From NCBI GenBank assembly GCA_019509985.1, contig JAEKLF010000112.1, positions 1 through 46,458 on the forward strand: a DNA stretch of 46,458 bases, given 5' to 3'. The first letter of the stretch is position 1. Each line of letters opens with the position of its first letter. The notes beneath the pieces are model-generated. The model was not told the origin of the DNA. It did not search any database and saw only the letters and a program-made list of their open reading frames with translations. Source of the DNA: Burkholderiales bacterium (GTDB lineage: Bacteria; Pseudomonadota; Gammaproteobacteria; Burkholderiales; Burkholderiaceae_C). Below, one piece after another: positions 14,659 through 23,155 of the stretch. The position numbers and the translations under genes were made by a program.

Positions 14659-15623
14659 TGCAGATCACCCGTCGCGCAACCCTGGCCGCCCTGGCCGCCC
14701 TGCCGTTGATCCCTCGGGCCGCCCAGGCCCAGGACAGGCCCATCCGCCTGCTCGTCGGCTTCCCTGCCGGCGGCGGCACCGACGCCATCGCGCGGGTACT
14801 GGCCGAGGCGCTTCAGGCGTCGCTCGGCACGACGGTCCTCGTCGAGAACAAGCCCGGCGCTGGCGGCCAGATCGCGGCCCAGGCGTTGAAGACCGCAGCG
14901 CCGGATGGCACGACCTTCTTCGTCAGCCACGACCACACCATCTCCATCCTGCCGCTGGTCATGAAGAACCCGGGCTTCGACCCGGCCAAGGACTTCGTGC
15001 CCGTGGCCGGCTTCGCGACCTTTGCGAACGCGCTGGCCTTGTCCGGCGCCACGCCGGCCGCCAGCTTGCCGGAGTACGTCGCCTGGGTGAAGAAGCAAGG
15101 CGGCCAGGGCAGCGTCGGCATCCCGGCGCCGGCCTCGGTGCCGGAGTTCCTTGTCAAGCTGCTGGGCGAGAAGCATGGCGTCCACCTGCTCAGCGTGCCC
15201 TACCGTGGCAGCGCACCAATGATTGCCGACATGCTGGGCAACCAGATCAGCGCCGGCGTGGGCTCGGTGCCTGACCTGATCACCAACCACCAGCAGAAGA
15301 AGCTGCGCATCGTCGCCGTCATGGGCGCGCAGCGGCAGAGCGTCGTGCCGGAAGTGCCGACCTTTGCCGAGCTGGGCATCGCCGGCTTCGAGGACCTGCC
15401 CTACTACGGCTTCTTCGCGCCCGCTGGCACGCCGCCCGCCGCGCTGGACCGCTTCTCGAACGCACTGGCCAGCGTCATCGCCCAGGCCGGCGTGAAGGCG
15501 CGGTTGACGGAACTGGGCCTGTCGGTCGGCATGATGAGTGCGGCCCAGCTGGGTGCCCGCGAGCGGGCCTACTCCGCGGCCTGGGCCCGCATCATCAAGG
15601 CAGGGGGCTTCCAGCCTCAGTGA
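14658..15623 (+). CDS. Bug-family periplasmic solute-binding protein (tripartite tricarboxylate transporter type)
   Basis: This 321-residue secreted protein begins with a signal peptide that has an RR pair (MQITRRATLAALAAL, cleavage near AQA-Q, about residue 25). It continues with the Bug opening RPIRLLVGFPAGGGTDAIARVLAE, PGAGGQIAAQALKTAAPDG, and the late VPEVPTFAELGIAGFE signature. Bug proteins bind carboxylates or other small acids, sometimes feeding TctAB permeases and sometimes acting as sensors. None of those permease genes is here, and orphan Bug genes are abundant in Burkholderiales. The ATG at 14658 has AAGGAGG 5 nt upstream. Its 3' end overlaps the convergent YihY gene by 29 nt. The ligand is unknown. 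Confidence 0.92.
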   Translation: MQITRRATLAALAALPLIPRAAQAQDRPIRLLVGFPAGGGTDAIARVLAEALQASLGTTVLVENKPGAGGQIAAQALKTAAPDGTTFFVSHDHTISILPLVMKNPGFDPAKDFVPVAGFATFANALALSGATPAASLPEYVAWVKKQGGQGSVGIPAPASVPEFLVKLLGEKHGVHLLSVPYRGSAPMIADMLGNQISAGVGSVPDLITNHQQKKLRIVAVMGAQRQSVVPEVPTFAELGIAGFEDLPYYGFFAPAGTPPAALDRFSNALASVIAQAGVKARLTELGLSVGMMSAAQLGARERAYSAAWARIIKAGGFQPQ

Positions 15624-16884
15624 GAAGCAGCCGGTCCAGCGTCAGCTGGGCCCAGTCGCCCTGCGCCCACAGGTTGGCCAGCAGGCCCTGGCGCTGGGCC
15701 AGGAAGGCGTCGAGCAAGGGCGCCGCCGGCGCGCGTTCCGGCGCGCACAGCAGCACGAGGCGCTGGGCACCGTCTTCTTCCAGCCGGCCGATCCAGTCCA
15801 TCGCCTGCAGCTTGTCGATGACGGGAGCGAGTTGCAGCGGGTCCACGCGCAGCGCGCTCGCCAACGCCAGATGAGACAGTCCGCGCTGCCCGGCCTCGCG
15901 CACGCGCCACAGTTCGCGCAAGACCTCCAGTGCGATGGCCATGGGCTGGCCCGGCGTGTCGGCGCGCAGATGCAGGCGGCCGGTCAGGCTGGGCGTGTTG
16001 GCGGCCAGGATGGCGCCCAGCAGCACGATGACCCAGCCGAGATAGATCCAGATCAGGAAGATGGGCACGGTGGCGAAGGCGCCATACAGCGTCGAATAGG
16101 TCGGCACCTGCTTCACGTACCAGGCCAGCAGCGACTTCGCCAGCGAGAAGCCGATGGACACGAAGGCGCCGCCGATGAGCGCATGGCGCCAGCGCACGTG
16201 GGTGTTGGGCACGTAATGGAAGAGGCCGGCCATTGCCAGGCCGAAGAGCAGGACATCGGCGCCGCCCAGAGCGGTGGACATGCTCGCCGGCATCGCCGTC
16301 AGATAACCCTGGCCGACACTGACCGCATAGCTCGTCAACGTCAGGCTGCCGCCCAGCAGCAGCGGGCCTAGTGTCATCGCGGCCCAGTAGACGAGCACGC
16401 GCTGGGCCATGGGCCGCGGGCGCTGCACGCGCCAGATGGCGTTCAATGTGCGGTCGATGGTCAGCATCAGCGCCAGCGCCGTGACACCCAGGGCCACCAG
16501 GCCGACCGCGCCAAGCTTGTTGGCCTTGGCCGCGAATTGCGTCAGCGACGCCAGCACGGGCTTGGCGATGTTGGGCGGGATCAGGCTCTTCAGGAAATAC
16601 TGCTCCAGCGCGGCCTGAAAGTTGGAGAAGATCGGGAAGGCCGTGAAGATGGCCAGCATGACCGTCAGCAGCGGCACCAGCGAGATCAGCGTCGTGAAGG
16701 TCAGGCTGCCTGCGGTCAGGCCGAGCTTCTCTTCGCGGAAGCGCTGGCGGAAGGTATGCAGCGTCTGCAGCCAAGGCCAGGCCAGCAGGTTGGTGATGAA
16801 GTCGCTCGCGAATGCGATCGGGTTGTGGGCGAGCGGCGCGTCGGGGTTATCGGCCGCGGCGGGCGGGACAGGGGTCGGAGGCAT
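15595..16884 (-). CDS. YihY/BrkB family inner membrane protein
   Basis: The 429-residue protein has about six membrane helices between residues 55 and 310: LTFTTLISLVPLLTVMLAIF, LGAVGLVALGVTALALMLTIDRTLNAIWRV, LTLTSYAVSVGQG, and later VPIFLIWIYLGWVIVLLGA. A cytoplasmic C-terminal tail follows with a winged-helix-like part (LALASALRVDPLQLAPVIDKLQAMDWIGRLEE). This is the YihY/UPF0761 family, earlier misnamed ribonuclease BN. Its function is not settled. In related genomes, from memory, a wrbA gene often lies between yihY and the DUF2069 gene; here they are divergent with 21 nt between start codons and no wrbA. Confidence 0.9.
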   Translation of the reverse strand: MPPTPVPPAAADNPDAPLAHNPIAFASDFITNLLAWPWLQTLHTFRQRFREEKLGLTAGSLTFTTLISLVPLLTVMLAIFTAFPIFSNFQAALEQYFLKSLIPPNIAKPVLASLTQFAAKANKLGAVGLVALGVTALALMLTIDRTLNAIWRVQRPRPMAQRVLVYWAAMTLGPLLLGGSLTLTSYAVSVGQGYLTAMPASMSTALGGADVLLFGLAMAGLFHYVPNTHVRWRHALIGGAFVSIGFSLAKSLLAWYVKQVPTYSTLYGAFATVPIFLIWIYLGWVIVLLGAILAANTPSLTGRLHLRADTPGQPMAIALEVLRELWRVREAGQRGLSHLALASALRVDPLQLAPVIDKLQAMDWIGRLEEDGAQRLVLLCAPERAPAAPLLDAFLAQRQGLLANLWAQGDWAQLTLDRLLLTEAGSPLP

Positions 16885-16905
16885 GGCTTCTATGATGCCG
16901 CAGCT

Positions 16906-17286
16906 ATGTCACCTGCCCTCGAAAGAACCGAACCCACGGCCGTCGAACGCCTGTCGCGAAACCTGGCGCTGGGCGCCACGATCGCGCTGATCCTGCTGTG
17001 CCTGGCCTGGGAGCTGTGGCTGGCGCCGACCGGCCGCGGCACGCTGGCCGTGAAGGCATTGCCGCTGCTGGCCGCGCCCATGGGCCTGTGGCGCTATCGC
17101 ATGTACACCTTCCGCTGGCTGGCCCTGGCCATCTGGCTCTACGTGCTGGAAGGCCTGGTGCGCTCGACCAGTGAAGTCGGCCGCGGCCAATGGCTGGCGC
17201 TGGCCGAGGTGGGCCTGGGTGTCGTCATCTTCGTGGCTTGCACCGCCCAGATCCGCCAGCGGCTGGCGGCGGCCAAGGTGGCATGA
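16906..17286 (+). CDS. DUF2069 membrane protein
   Basis: A 126-residue protein with four predicted membrane helices: ALGATIALILLCLAWELWL, LAVKALPLLAAPMGLW, FRWLALAIWLYVLEGLV and LALAEVGLGVVIFVACTAQI. These match the DUF2069 family, which has no assigned function. The start MSPALERTEP (16906) is chosen by homology length; the frame is open upstream only as an antisense shadow of YihY. Its stop overlaps the next start by ATGA, so it is cotranscribed with the FAD-linked oxidoreductase. Confidence 0.87.
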   Translation: MSPALERTEPTAVERLSRNLALGATIALILLCLAWELWLAPTGRGTLAVKALPLLAAPMGLWRYRMYTFRWLALAIWLYVLEGLVRSTSEVGRGQWLALAEVGLGVVIFVACTAQIRQRLAAAKVA

Positions 17287-18686
17287 CGGAATTTCTCGCC
17301 GCCCTGCGCGAGCGGCTCGGCGAGGCCGGGCTGCTGGTAGGTGGTGACCTGTCGGCCTACGAGAACGACTGGCGCAAGCGCTACGCCGGCAAGGCGCTGG
17401 CGGTCGCGCGGCCGGCGTCGACGGACGAGGTCGCGGCCGTGCTCAAGCTCTGCCACGAGCACCGCGTGCCCGTCGTGCCGCAGGGCGGCAACACGGGGCT
17501 CGTCGGCGGCTCGACGCCGGACGACAGCGGCCGCCAGTTGGTGCTGAGCCTCTCGCGCATGAAGCGCGTGCGCGCCATCGACTTGGCCAACCTGAGCCTG
17601 ACCGCCGAGGCCGGCTGCGTGCTGGCGGACGTGCAGGCCGCCGCGGCCAATGCCGGCCTGCTCTTCCCGCTGAGCCTCGCGGCCGAGGGCTCGTGCACGC
17701 TGGGCGGCAACCTGGCGACGAATGCCGGCGGCACGCAGGTGCTGCGTTATGGCAACGCGCGCGAGCTCTGCCTGGGGCTGGAGGTGGTGACGGCAGCCGG
17801 CGAGATCTGGCACGGGCTGTCGGGGCTGCGCAAGGACAACACCGGCTACGACCTGCGCGACTTGTTCATCGGCAGCGAAGGGACGCTGGGCGTCATCACC
17901 GCAGCGACGATGAAGCTTTACCCGCAGCCCAGGGAACGCCTGACCGCGCTGGCGGCTTGCGCGTCGCTGGACGATGCCGTCGCGCTGCTGGGCCTGACGC
18001 GCGAGCGGGCGGGCGATGCACTGACCGGCTTCGAGGTGATGAACCGTGCTGCGCTTGCGTTGGTGGCGCGCGAGTTGCCGCAGTTGGCGCAACCGCTTGG
18101 CGCGGCCGCGTGGACGGTGCTGCTGGAGCTGTCCGACGCCGAAAGCGCCGAGCATGCGCGCACCGTCTTCGAAGGCTTGCTGGAGACCGCCATCGAGCGC
18201 GGCAGCGTGCAGGACGCGGCCGTCGCGCAGAACCTGCAGCAAGCGAAAGCCTTCTGGCACCTGCGCGAATCCATCCCGCTGGCCCAGGCGCAGGCCGGGC
18301 TGAACATCAAGCACGACATCTCGCTGCCGGTCTCGGCCATCCCCGGCTTCGTCGCCGAGATGGACGCAGCGCTGGCCGCCTACTTGCCCGGCATCGAGGT
18401 CATCGACTTCGGGCATCTCGGCGACGGCAACCTGCACTACAACGTGCAGGCGCCCGGCGCTGTGGCGCCGGCCGCCTTCCTGGCGGCGCACGAAGAGGCG
18501 ATCAACGCCAAGGTCTACGACGCGGTGCAGAAGCGCGGCGGCTCGATCTCGGCCGAACACGGCATCGGCCGGCTCAAGCGCGAGGAACTGGCGGCCCGCA
18601 AAGATCCCACGGCCCTGGCGCTGATGCGCGCGATCAAGCGGGCGCTGGACCCGCTCGATCTGCTCAACCCTGGGCGGCTGGTGTGA
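17283..18686 (+). CDS. FAD-binding 2-hydroxyacid dehydrogenase (D-lactate/D-2-hydroxyglutarate dehydrogenase-like)
   Basis: The 467-residue protein has the PCMH-type FAD domain (PQGGNTGLVGGSTPDDSG at about 62-79, then AAEGSCTLGGNLATNAGGTQVLRYGN). It also has the FAD-oxidase C-terminal domain with HLGDGNLHYNV and the terminal SAEHGIGRLKREEL. The His residues in the last two motifs bind metal and substrate in the D-lactate, glycolate (GlcD) and D-2-hydroxyglutarate dehydrogenases. Which hydroxyacid is used here cannot be told from sequence; the single-subunit form without GlcE/GlcF neighbours favours D-2-hydroxyglutarate or D-lactate. The ATG overlaps the DUF2069 stop. The 3' end overlaps the convergent RND permease by 23 nt. 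Confidence 0.9.
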   Translation: MTEFLAALRERLGEAGLLVGGDLSAYENDWRKRYAGKALAVARPASTDEVAAVLKLCHEHRVPVVPQGGNTGLVGGSTPDDSGRQLVLSLSRMKRVRAIDLANLSLTAEAGCVLADVQAAAANAGLLFPLSLAAEGSCTLGGNLATNAGGTQVLRYGNARELCLGLEVVTAAGEIWHGLSGLRKDNTGYDLRDLFIGSEGTLGVITAATMKLYPQPRERLTALAACASLDDAVALLGLTRERAGDALTGFEVMNRAALALVARELPQLAQPLGAAAWTVLLELSDAESAEHARTVFEGLLETAIERGSVQDAAVAQNLQQAKAFWHLRESIPLAQAQAGLNIKHDISLPVSAIPGFVAEMDAALAAYLPGIEVIDFGHLGDGNLHYNVQAPGAVAPAAFLAAHEEAINAKVYDAVQKRGGSISAEHGIGRLKREELAARKDPTALALMRAIKRALDPLDLLNPGRLV

Positions 18687-21600
18687 CGGCGACGCGGCCG
18701 GTGGCAAGGCGCACCAGCCTCATCACCATGCGGAAGACGAAGCGGATCATCACCAGCGTCAGCAGCGCCTCGACCAGCGTGATGAAGAAGGCGCCCACCA
18801 TCGTGAAGCGAGGCACGCGGCGCCGGAACTTCGCCAGCGCACCGTCGCGGGCGATCTCGATGCTGTCGTAGAAGCTGGGCACGACGAGCAGCGTCAGGAA
18901 GGTCGACGTGAGCGTGCCGCCGATGATGGCGACGGCCATCGGACGGTAGAACTCGCCGCCCTCCCCCACGCCGATGGCGACGGGCATCATGCCGGCGATC
19001 AGCGCCAGCGTCGTCATCAGGATGGGTCGGAAGCGCTTGCGGCCCGCGTGCATCAGCGCCTCCTCGCGGTCAACGCCGGCGCGCTCTTCCTGGCGCGTCG
19101 CGTCCAGCAGCAGGATGGCGTTCTTGGCGACCAGGCCCATCAGCATGATGACGCCGATGAGGCTCATCAGGTTCAGCGTGCCGCGCGTGATGATGAGGGC
19201 CAGCACGACGCCGATCAGTGACAGCGGCAGCGACAACATGACGCCCAGCGGCGCGGTGAAGCTGTTGAACTGGATGACGAGCACGAAGTACATCAGCGCG
19301 ATGCCGGACAGCAGCGCCGTGATCATGGCCGTGAAGACGACCTGCTGGTCGCGCGCCGCACCGGCGAGCTCGATGCCGAAGCCCGACGGGAAGTTGATGG
19401 CCTTGGCCAGCTTGACCGCCTCGGCGGTGATCTCGCCGGGCGAGCGGCCCTGGGCGTTGGCGCTGACAGTGATGGTGCGCTTGCCGTCGCCGTGCTGGAT
19501 CTGGCCCGGGCCCTTGCCCATCGTGACGGTGGCGATCTGGTCCAGCGGCACCATGCGGTTGGTGCCGGAGACGGCGATCGGCAGGCGCTCGATGTTGGCC
19601 GCGTCGATGCGGTCGCTGGGGTGCAGGCGAATGGACACGTCGCGGGTCTCGCCCGTGGGGTCGACCCAGTCGCCGGCCTCGACGCCGGCGAAGGCGACGC
19701 GCAGCGACTGCGCCGCGTCGTTGACGGAGATGCCGAGCTGATTGGCCAGGCCCCGGTCGAGCTCGATCTGCAGTTCGTTCTGCGGGTCCTGCTCGGAGTA
19801 GCCGACGTCGACCGCGCCCTTGATGCCCTGCATGGTCTTCTGGAAGTCCTGCGTGATCTGCTGCAGCTTGCGGCTGTCCGTGCCGTAGAAGCGGATCTGC
19901 ACGGGCTTTTGCGCGCCGTTGTTCAGGTCGTCCAGCACGACGTATTCCGCGCCGACGAGGCGTGCCACCTTCGCACGCAGGTCGGTGGCGATGTCGGCCG
20001 CCGAGCGCTGGCGCTCCGTGCTCTTGCCGATGTCGACGTAGATGCGGCCACCGCTGGCATTGGGGTAGGCCGTGGTTGCCTTGGTTTCCGGCATCGTCGA
20101 TGCGAGCGCGGCGGCAGCATCGAGCTTGAGCTTGGAGTAGTCCAGGCTGCTGGAGGCGGGGCTGCGCACGTCGACGGCCAGGAAGCCGGCGTCGGCCTGC
20201 GGCAGGAAGCTGGAGCCGCCGACCGTCGCCTGCAGCGTGATGGCGCCGATGAAGCTCAGCAACGCGAAGGCGGCCATCCAGCGGCGGTGATGCAGCGCCC
20301 AGGCGATGACGCGGCCGTAGCCGTTGGCGACGCCGTCGAACCAGTGGTTGAAGCGCTGCAATACCTTGCCGAAGCCCTTCTTGGGCTGCTCGTGGTAGCC
20401 CGGAGGGTCGCCCCAGTAGGCCGACAGCATGGGGTCGAGCGTGAAGCTGATCAGCAGCGACACGATGACGGAAGCGACGACGGTCAGCGCGAAGGGCTTG
20501 AACCACTGTCCCGGGCCCTGGCCCATGAAGGCCACCGGCACGAAGACGGCGACGATGGCGAAGGTGGTGGCCGCGACGGCCAGGCCGATTTCGGCCGTGC
20601 CCTCGCGCGCCGCGGTCACGCGGTCGCTGCCGCGCTCCATGTGCCGAACGATGTTCTCCCGAACGACGATGGCGTCGTCGATGAGCACGCCGATGGCCAG
20701 GCTCAGGCCCAGCAGGCTCATGAAGTTCAGCGAGAAGCCCATCACCCAGACGGCGATGAAGGCAGCCAGCACCGAGGTGGGCAGCGACAGCGCGGTGATC
20801 AGCGTCGAGCGCCAGCTGTTCAGGAAGGCGTAGACGACGAAGATGGTCAGGCCGGCGCCGAAGACCAGGGCGTCGGTGACGTTGTGCAGGCTGTTCTCGG
20901 CGTCCTTGCCGCCGTCCTGCGTGATTTCCAGCACCGTGCCCTTGGGCAGCTCGGCCTCGATTTCCTTGACGAGCTTGCGGGCGTCGTTGGCGACGCTGAC
21001 GGTGGACGCATCGCGCGAGCGCGTGACGGAAATGCCGACGTTGGGGCGACCGTTGCGCAGCGAGTAGCCGGTCATCTCCGCGAAGCCGTCCTTGACCTCG
21101 GCGATCTGGCCCAGGCGGATGACGTTGCTGCCGGTCCGCTTGATGATCATCTGCTCGAACTCGCTGGGCGACGCCAGGCGGCCGAGCAGGCGGATGCTCT
21201 GGTCTTCCAGCGTGCCGCGTACCTTGCCGACGGGCGCCGTGGTGTTCTGGGCACGCACGGCGGCCAGCACCTCGGTGACCGAGACGCCGAACTCGCGCAG
21301 CTTCTCGGCGCGCAGCAGGATGGACAGTTCGCGCTGCAGCGAGCCGTTGACCGTCACGACCGACACGCCGGTGATGCCGCGGAAGCGCTCGGCCAGCTTG
21401 TCCTCGGCCAGCCGGCTGAGCTGGGCGTGCGTCAGCGAGCTGCTGGACAGGGACAGCTGCAGGATGGGCTGGGCGCCGGGGTCGGCGCGCGTGATGATGG
21501 GCTCGCGGATCTCGGTCGGCAGCTTGTAGCGCACCGAGGCGATCGCGTTGCGCACCTCGTCGGCGGCCTCGATCATGTTCTTCGAGAAGTCGAAGACGAG

Positions 21601-21876
21601 CACGATGGTGGCGCTGCCCTCGCGCGACGTGGAGTTGGAGCGGTCCACGCCCGAGATGCTCTGCAACGCCTTCTCGATGCGGTTGACGACCTCGCGCTCC
21701 ACCGTCTCCGGCGACGCGCCCGGATAGGGGATGTTGATGACCAGCACCGGCGGCTCGATGTCCGGGAACTGGTTGACGCGCAGCTTGGACAGCGCGATCA
21801 GCCCCATGAGCATCAGGCCGATGACCAGCACGACGGTCGCGACCGGCCGGCTGATGCTGAAGTTGGAGAGGAACAT
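18664..21876 (-). CDS. RND-family (HAE1-type) efflux permease, second system
   Basis: This 1070-residue protein is homologous to the permease at 668-3907 in overall plan. It shares the proton-relay stretch IDDAIVVRENIVRHMERG and LMGLVAKNAILLLDATRQ in TM10. AGGAGG precedes the ATG at 21874-21876, and the upstream adaptor ends 14 nt before it. After the usual twelfth helix (LTLLVVPSFYDSIEIARD) there is an added C-terminal segment with a further hydrophobic stretch at about 1024-1046 (FTMVGAFFITLVEALLTLVM) and a basic tail. It may be a thirteenth helix. No outer membrane channel gene is adjacent. The substrate is unknown. Confidence 0.93.
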   Translation of the reverse strand: MFLSNFSISRPVATVVLVIGLMLMGLIALSKLRVNQFPDIEPPVLVINIPYPGASPETVEREVVNRIEKALQSISGVDRSNSTSREGSATIVLVFDFSKNMIEAADEVRNAIASVRYKLPTEIREPIITRADPGAQPILQLSLSSSSLTHAQLSRLAEDKLAERFRGITGVSVVTVNGSLQRELSILLRAEKLREFGVSVTEVLAAVRAQNTTAPVGKVRGTLEDQSIRLLGRLASPSEFEQMIIKRTGSNVIRLGQIAEVKDGFAEMTGYSLRNGRPNVGISVTRSRDASTVSVANDARKLVKEIEAELPKGTVLEITQDGGKDAENSLHNVTDALVFGAGLTIFVVYAFLNSWRSTLITALSLPTSVLAAFIAVWVMGFSLNFMSLLGLSLAIGVLIDDAIVVRENIVRHMERGSDRVTAAREGTAEIGLAVAATTFAIVAVFVPVAFMGQGPGQWFKPFALTVVASVIVSLLISFTLDPMLSAYWGDPPGYHEQPKKGFGKVLQRFNHWFDGVANGYGRVIAWALHHRRWMAAFALLSFIGAITLQATVGGSSFLPQADAGFLAVDVRSPASSSLDYSKLKLDAAAALASTMPETKATTAYPNASGGRIYVDIGKSTERQRSAADIATDLRAKVARLVGAEYVVLDDLNNGAQKPVQIRFYGTDSRKLQQITQDFQKTMQGIKGAVDVGYSEQDPQNELQIELDRGLANQLGISVNDAAQSLRVAFAGVEAGDWVDPTGETRDVSIRLHPSDRIDAANIERLPIAVSGTNRMVPLDQIATVTMGKGPGQIQHGDGKRTITVSANAQGRSPGEITAEAVKLAKAINFPSGFGIELAGAARDQQVVFTAMITALLSGIALMYFVLVIQFNSFTAPLGVMLSLPLSLIGVVLALIITRGTLNLMSLIGVIMLMGLVAKNAILLLDATRQEERAGVDREEALMHAGRKRFRPILMTTLALIAGMMPVAIGVGEGGEFYRPMAVAIIGGTLTSTFLTLLVVPSFYDSIEIARDGALAKFRRRVPRFTMVGAFFITLVEALLTLVMIRFVFRMVMRLVRLATGRVAVTPAAQG

Positions 21877-21890
21877 GGCAGACCTCCTGC

Positions 21891-23051
21891 TTACTTGCTG
21901 GCCGCCGGGGCCGCTGCGGCCACCGCCGACGCAGCGCCGGCACCGGGCTTCACGCGCTGGAAGGGCGCACCGTCGACCAGACTGCCGCTGGGTGCGCGCA
22001 ACACCTCGTCGCCCAGTGACAGGCCGCTGGCGATGACGATCTCGCCGCGGCGGTCGTCGCGCTCGCCGAGCGTGACGGCCACCTTCTTGAGCTTGTCGCC
22101 GGCCAGCTTCCAGACGAAGGCGCTGTCGCCCTCGCGCACGACGGAACCCTCGGCCAGCACCAGGGCGCGGCGGTCGGTGCTCTCGACGCGGCCTTCGGCG
22201 TAGAGGCCGGACACCTGGGGCGCCTTGCTGGGATCGTCGAAGTTGGCGATGAGCTCGACCTGACGCGTCGTCGCGTTCGCGGCGGCGTCGACGCGCGCCA
22301 GCTTGCCGCGGAACTCGGCGTCGCCGAAGCCGTTGATGCGGAAGGCCACGGGCTGGCCGAGCTTGAGTTCGCCCAGGCGGTCGGCGGAGACCTGGCCCTC
22401 GAAGCGCATGGACGCGGGGTCGATGACCTTGATCAGTTCTCGGCCGACCTGCACCGTATCGCCCACCGACACCTTGCGCTCACTGACGACGCCGTCGAAC
22501 GGCGCCCGCACCTCGGTTCGCGAGACCTGCTGGCGGGCCGTGACGACGCGGGACTTGGCCGCCGCCAGCTCGCTTTGCGCGGCGTTGCGCCGCACTTCGG
22601 CGTCTTCCAGGGCCTGCGTGGAGATCATGCCCTGCTGGTTCAGCGTGCGCTGGCGGGCCAGCACGCGCTCGGTCTGCTCGAAGCTCTGCTGGGCGGCGCG
22701 CAAGGCCTCGTCGGCCGATGAGGCGGCGTCGCGGATGGAGGTCGGGTCGATGCGGATGATGAGATCACCCGCGCGCACGCGCTCGCCGTTGTCCTTGGCG
22801 ATCTGCAGCACAACGGCGGCCACCTCGGCACGCAGGTCGGCGCGGCGGGCCGGCTGGATGGCGCCGGTGATGACCGGCGCGCCGATCAGGCCGCTCTGGC
22901 TCACCTTGCGCAGGTCCTCGGGTGCCAGCAGCAACGGTGCGGCCGCCTTGGCCGCGGCGCCCTTGCCTTCGTCGGGCTTGCCATCCTTGCCACAAGCGGT
23001 CAGGGTCAGGGCCAGGATCAGTGCGGTCAGGGTCAGCGTGGCACGCGTCAT
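21891..23051 (-). CDS. RND periplasmic adaptor lipoprotein, second system
   Basis: The 386-residue adaptor starts with a lipoprotein signal MTRATLTLTALILALTLTAC (lipobox LTAC, Cys about 20), so it should be lipid-anchored, unlike the first adaptor. Lipoyl halves (ADLRAEVAAVVLQIAKDNGERVRAGD and APFDGVVSERKVSVGDTVQVG) flank a coiled-coil hairpin (about 112-175) and are followed by barrel domains. The frame opens earlier at a TTG (23088-23090), but the lipoprotein signal decides for the ATG at 23049-23051. It is first in an operon with the permease. A 6-bp dyad lies about 34 nt upstream and may be an operator. Confidence 0.92.
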   Translation of the reverse strand: MTRATLTLTALILALTLTACGKDGKPDEGKGAAAKAAAPLLLAPEDLRKVSQSGLIGAPVITGAIQPARRADLRAEVAAVVLQIAKDNGERVRAGDLIIRIDPTSIRDAASSADEALRAAQQSFEQTERVLARQRTLNQQGMISTQALEDAEVRRNAAQSELAAAKSRVVTARQQVSRTEVRAPFDGVVSERKVSVGDTVQVGRELIKVIDPASMRFEGQVSADRLGELKLGQPVAFRINGFGDAEFRGKLARVDAAANATTRQVELIANFDDPSKAPQVSGLYAEGRVESTDRRALVLAEGSVVREGDSAFVWKLAGDKLKKVAVTLGERDDRRGEIVIASGLSLGDEVLRAPSGSLVDGAPFQRVKPGAGAASAVAAAAPAASK

Positions 23052-23084
23052 GGAGAGGCTTTCTTCAGAGGACAGGGTCAGGTG

Positions 23085-23100
23085 GCTCAAACGGTTGAGC
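23085..23100. promoter_or_regulatory. Candidate operator upstream of the second RND operon
   Basis: GCTCAA (23085-23090) and TTGAGC (23095-23100) form a 6-bp dyad with a 4-nt centre (ACGG), 33 nt from the adaptor start. Short spaced dyads at this position are typical of TetR-family efflux repressors, but no such regulator gene is in the window. Confidence 0.4.
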
Positions 23101-23107
23101 TTAACGG

Positions 23108-23127
23108 TCTGGCGACAGTGCGCCAGA
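23108..23127. terminator. Candidate hairpin after the NUDIX gene
   Basis: TCTGGCG (23108-23114) and CGCCAGA (23121-23127) form a perfect 7-bp stem with a 6-nt loop, about 30 nt past the NUDIX stop, between the nuo/NUDIX transcript and the RND operon. No U-run follows on the minus strand, although TTTT lies just after the NUDIX stop at 23141-23144. Termination is inferred. Confidence 0.4.
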
Positions 23128-23155
23128 GGTCATGTACGGGAAAACAGCGGCGCGC

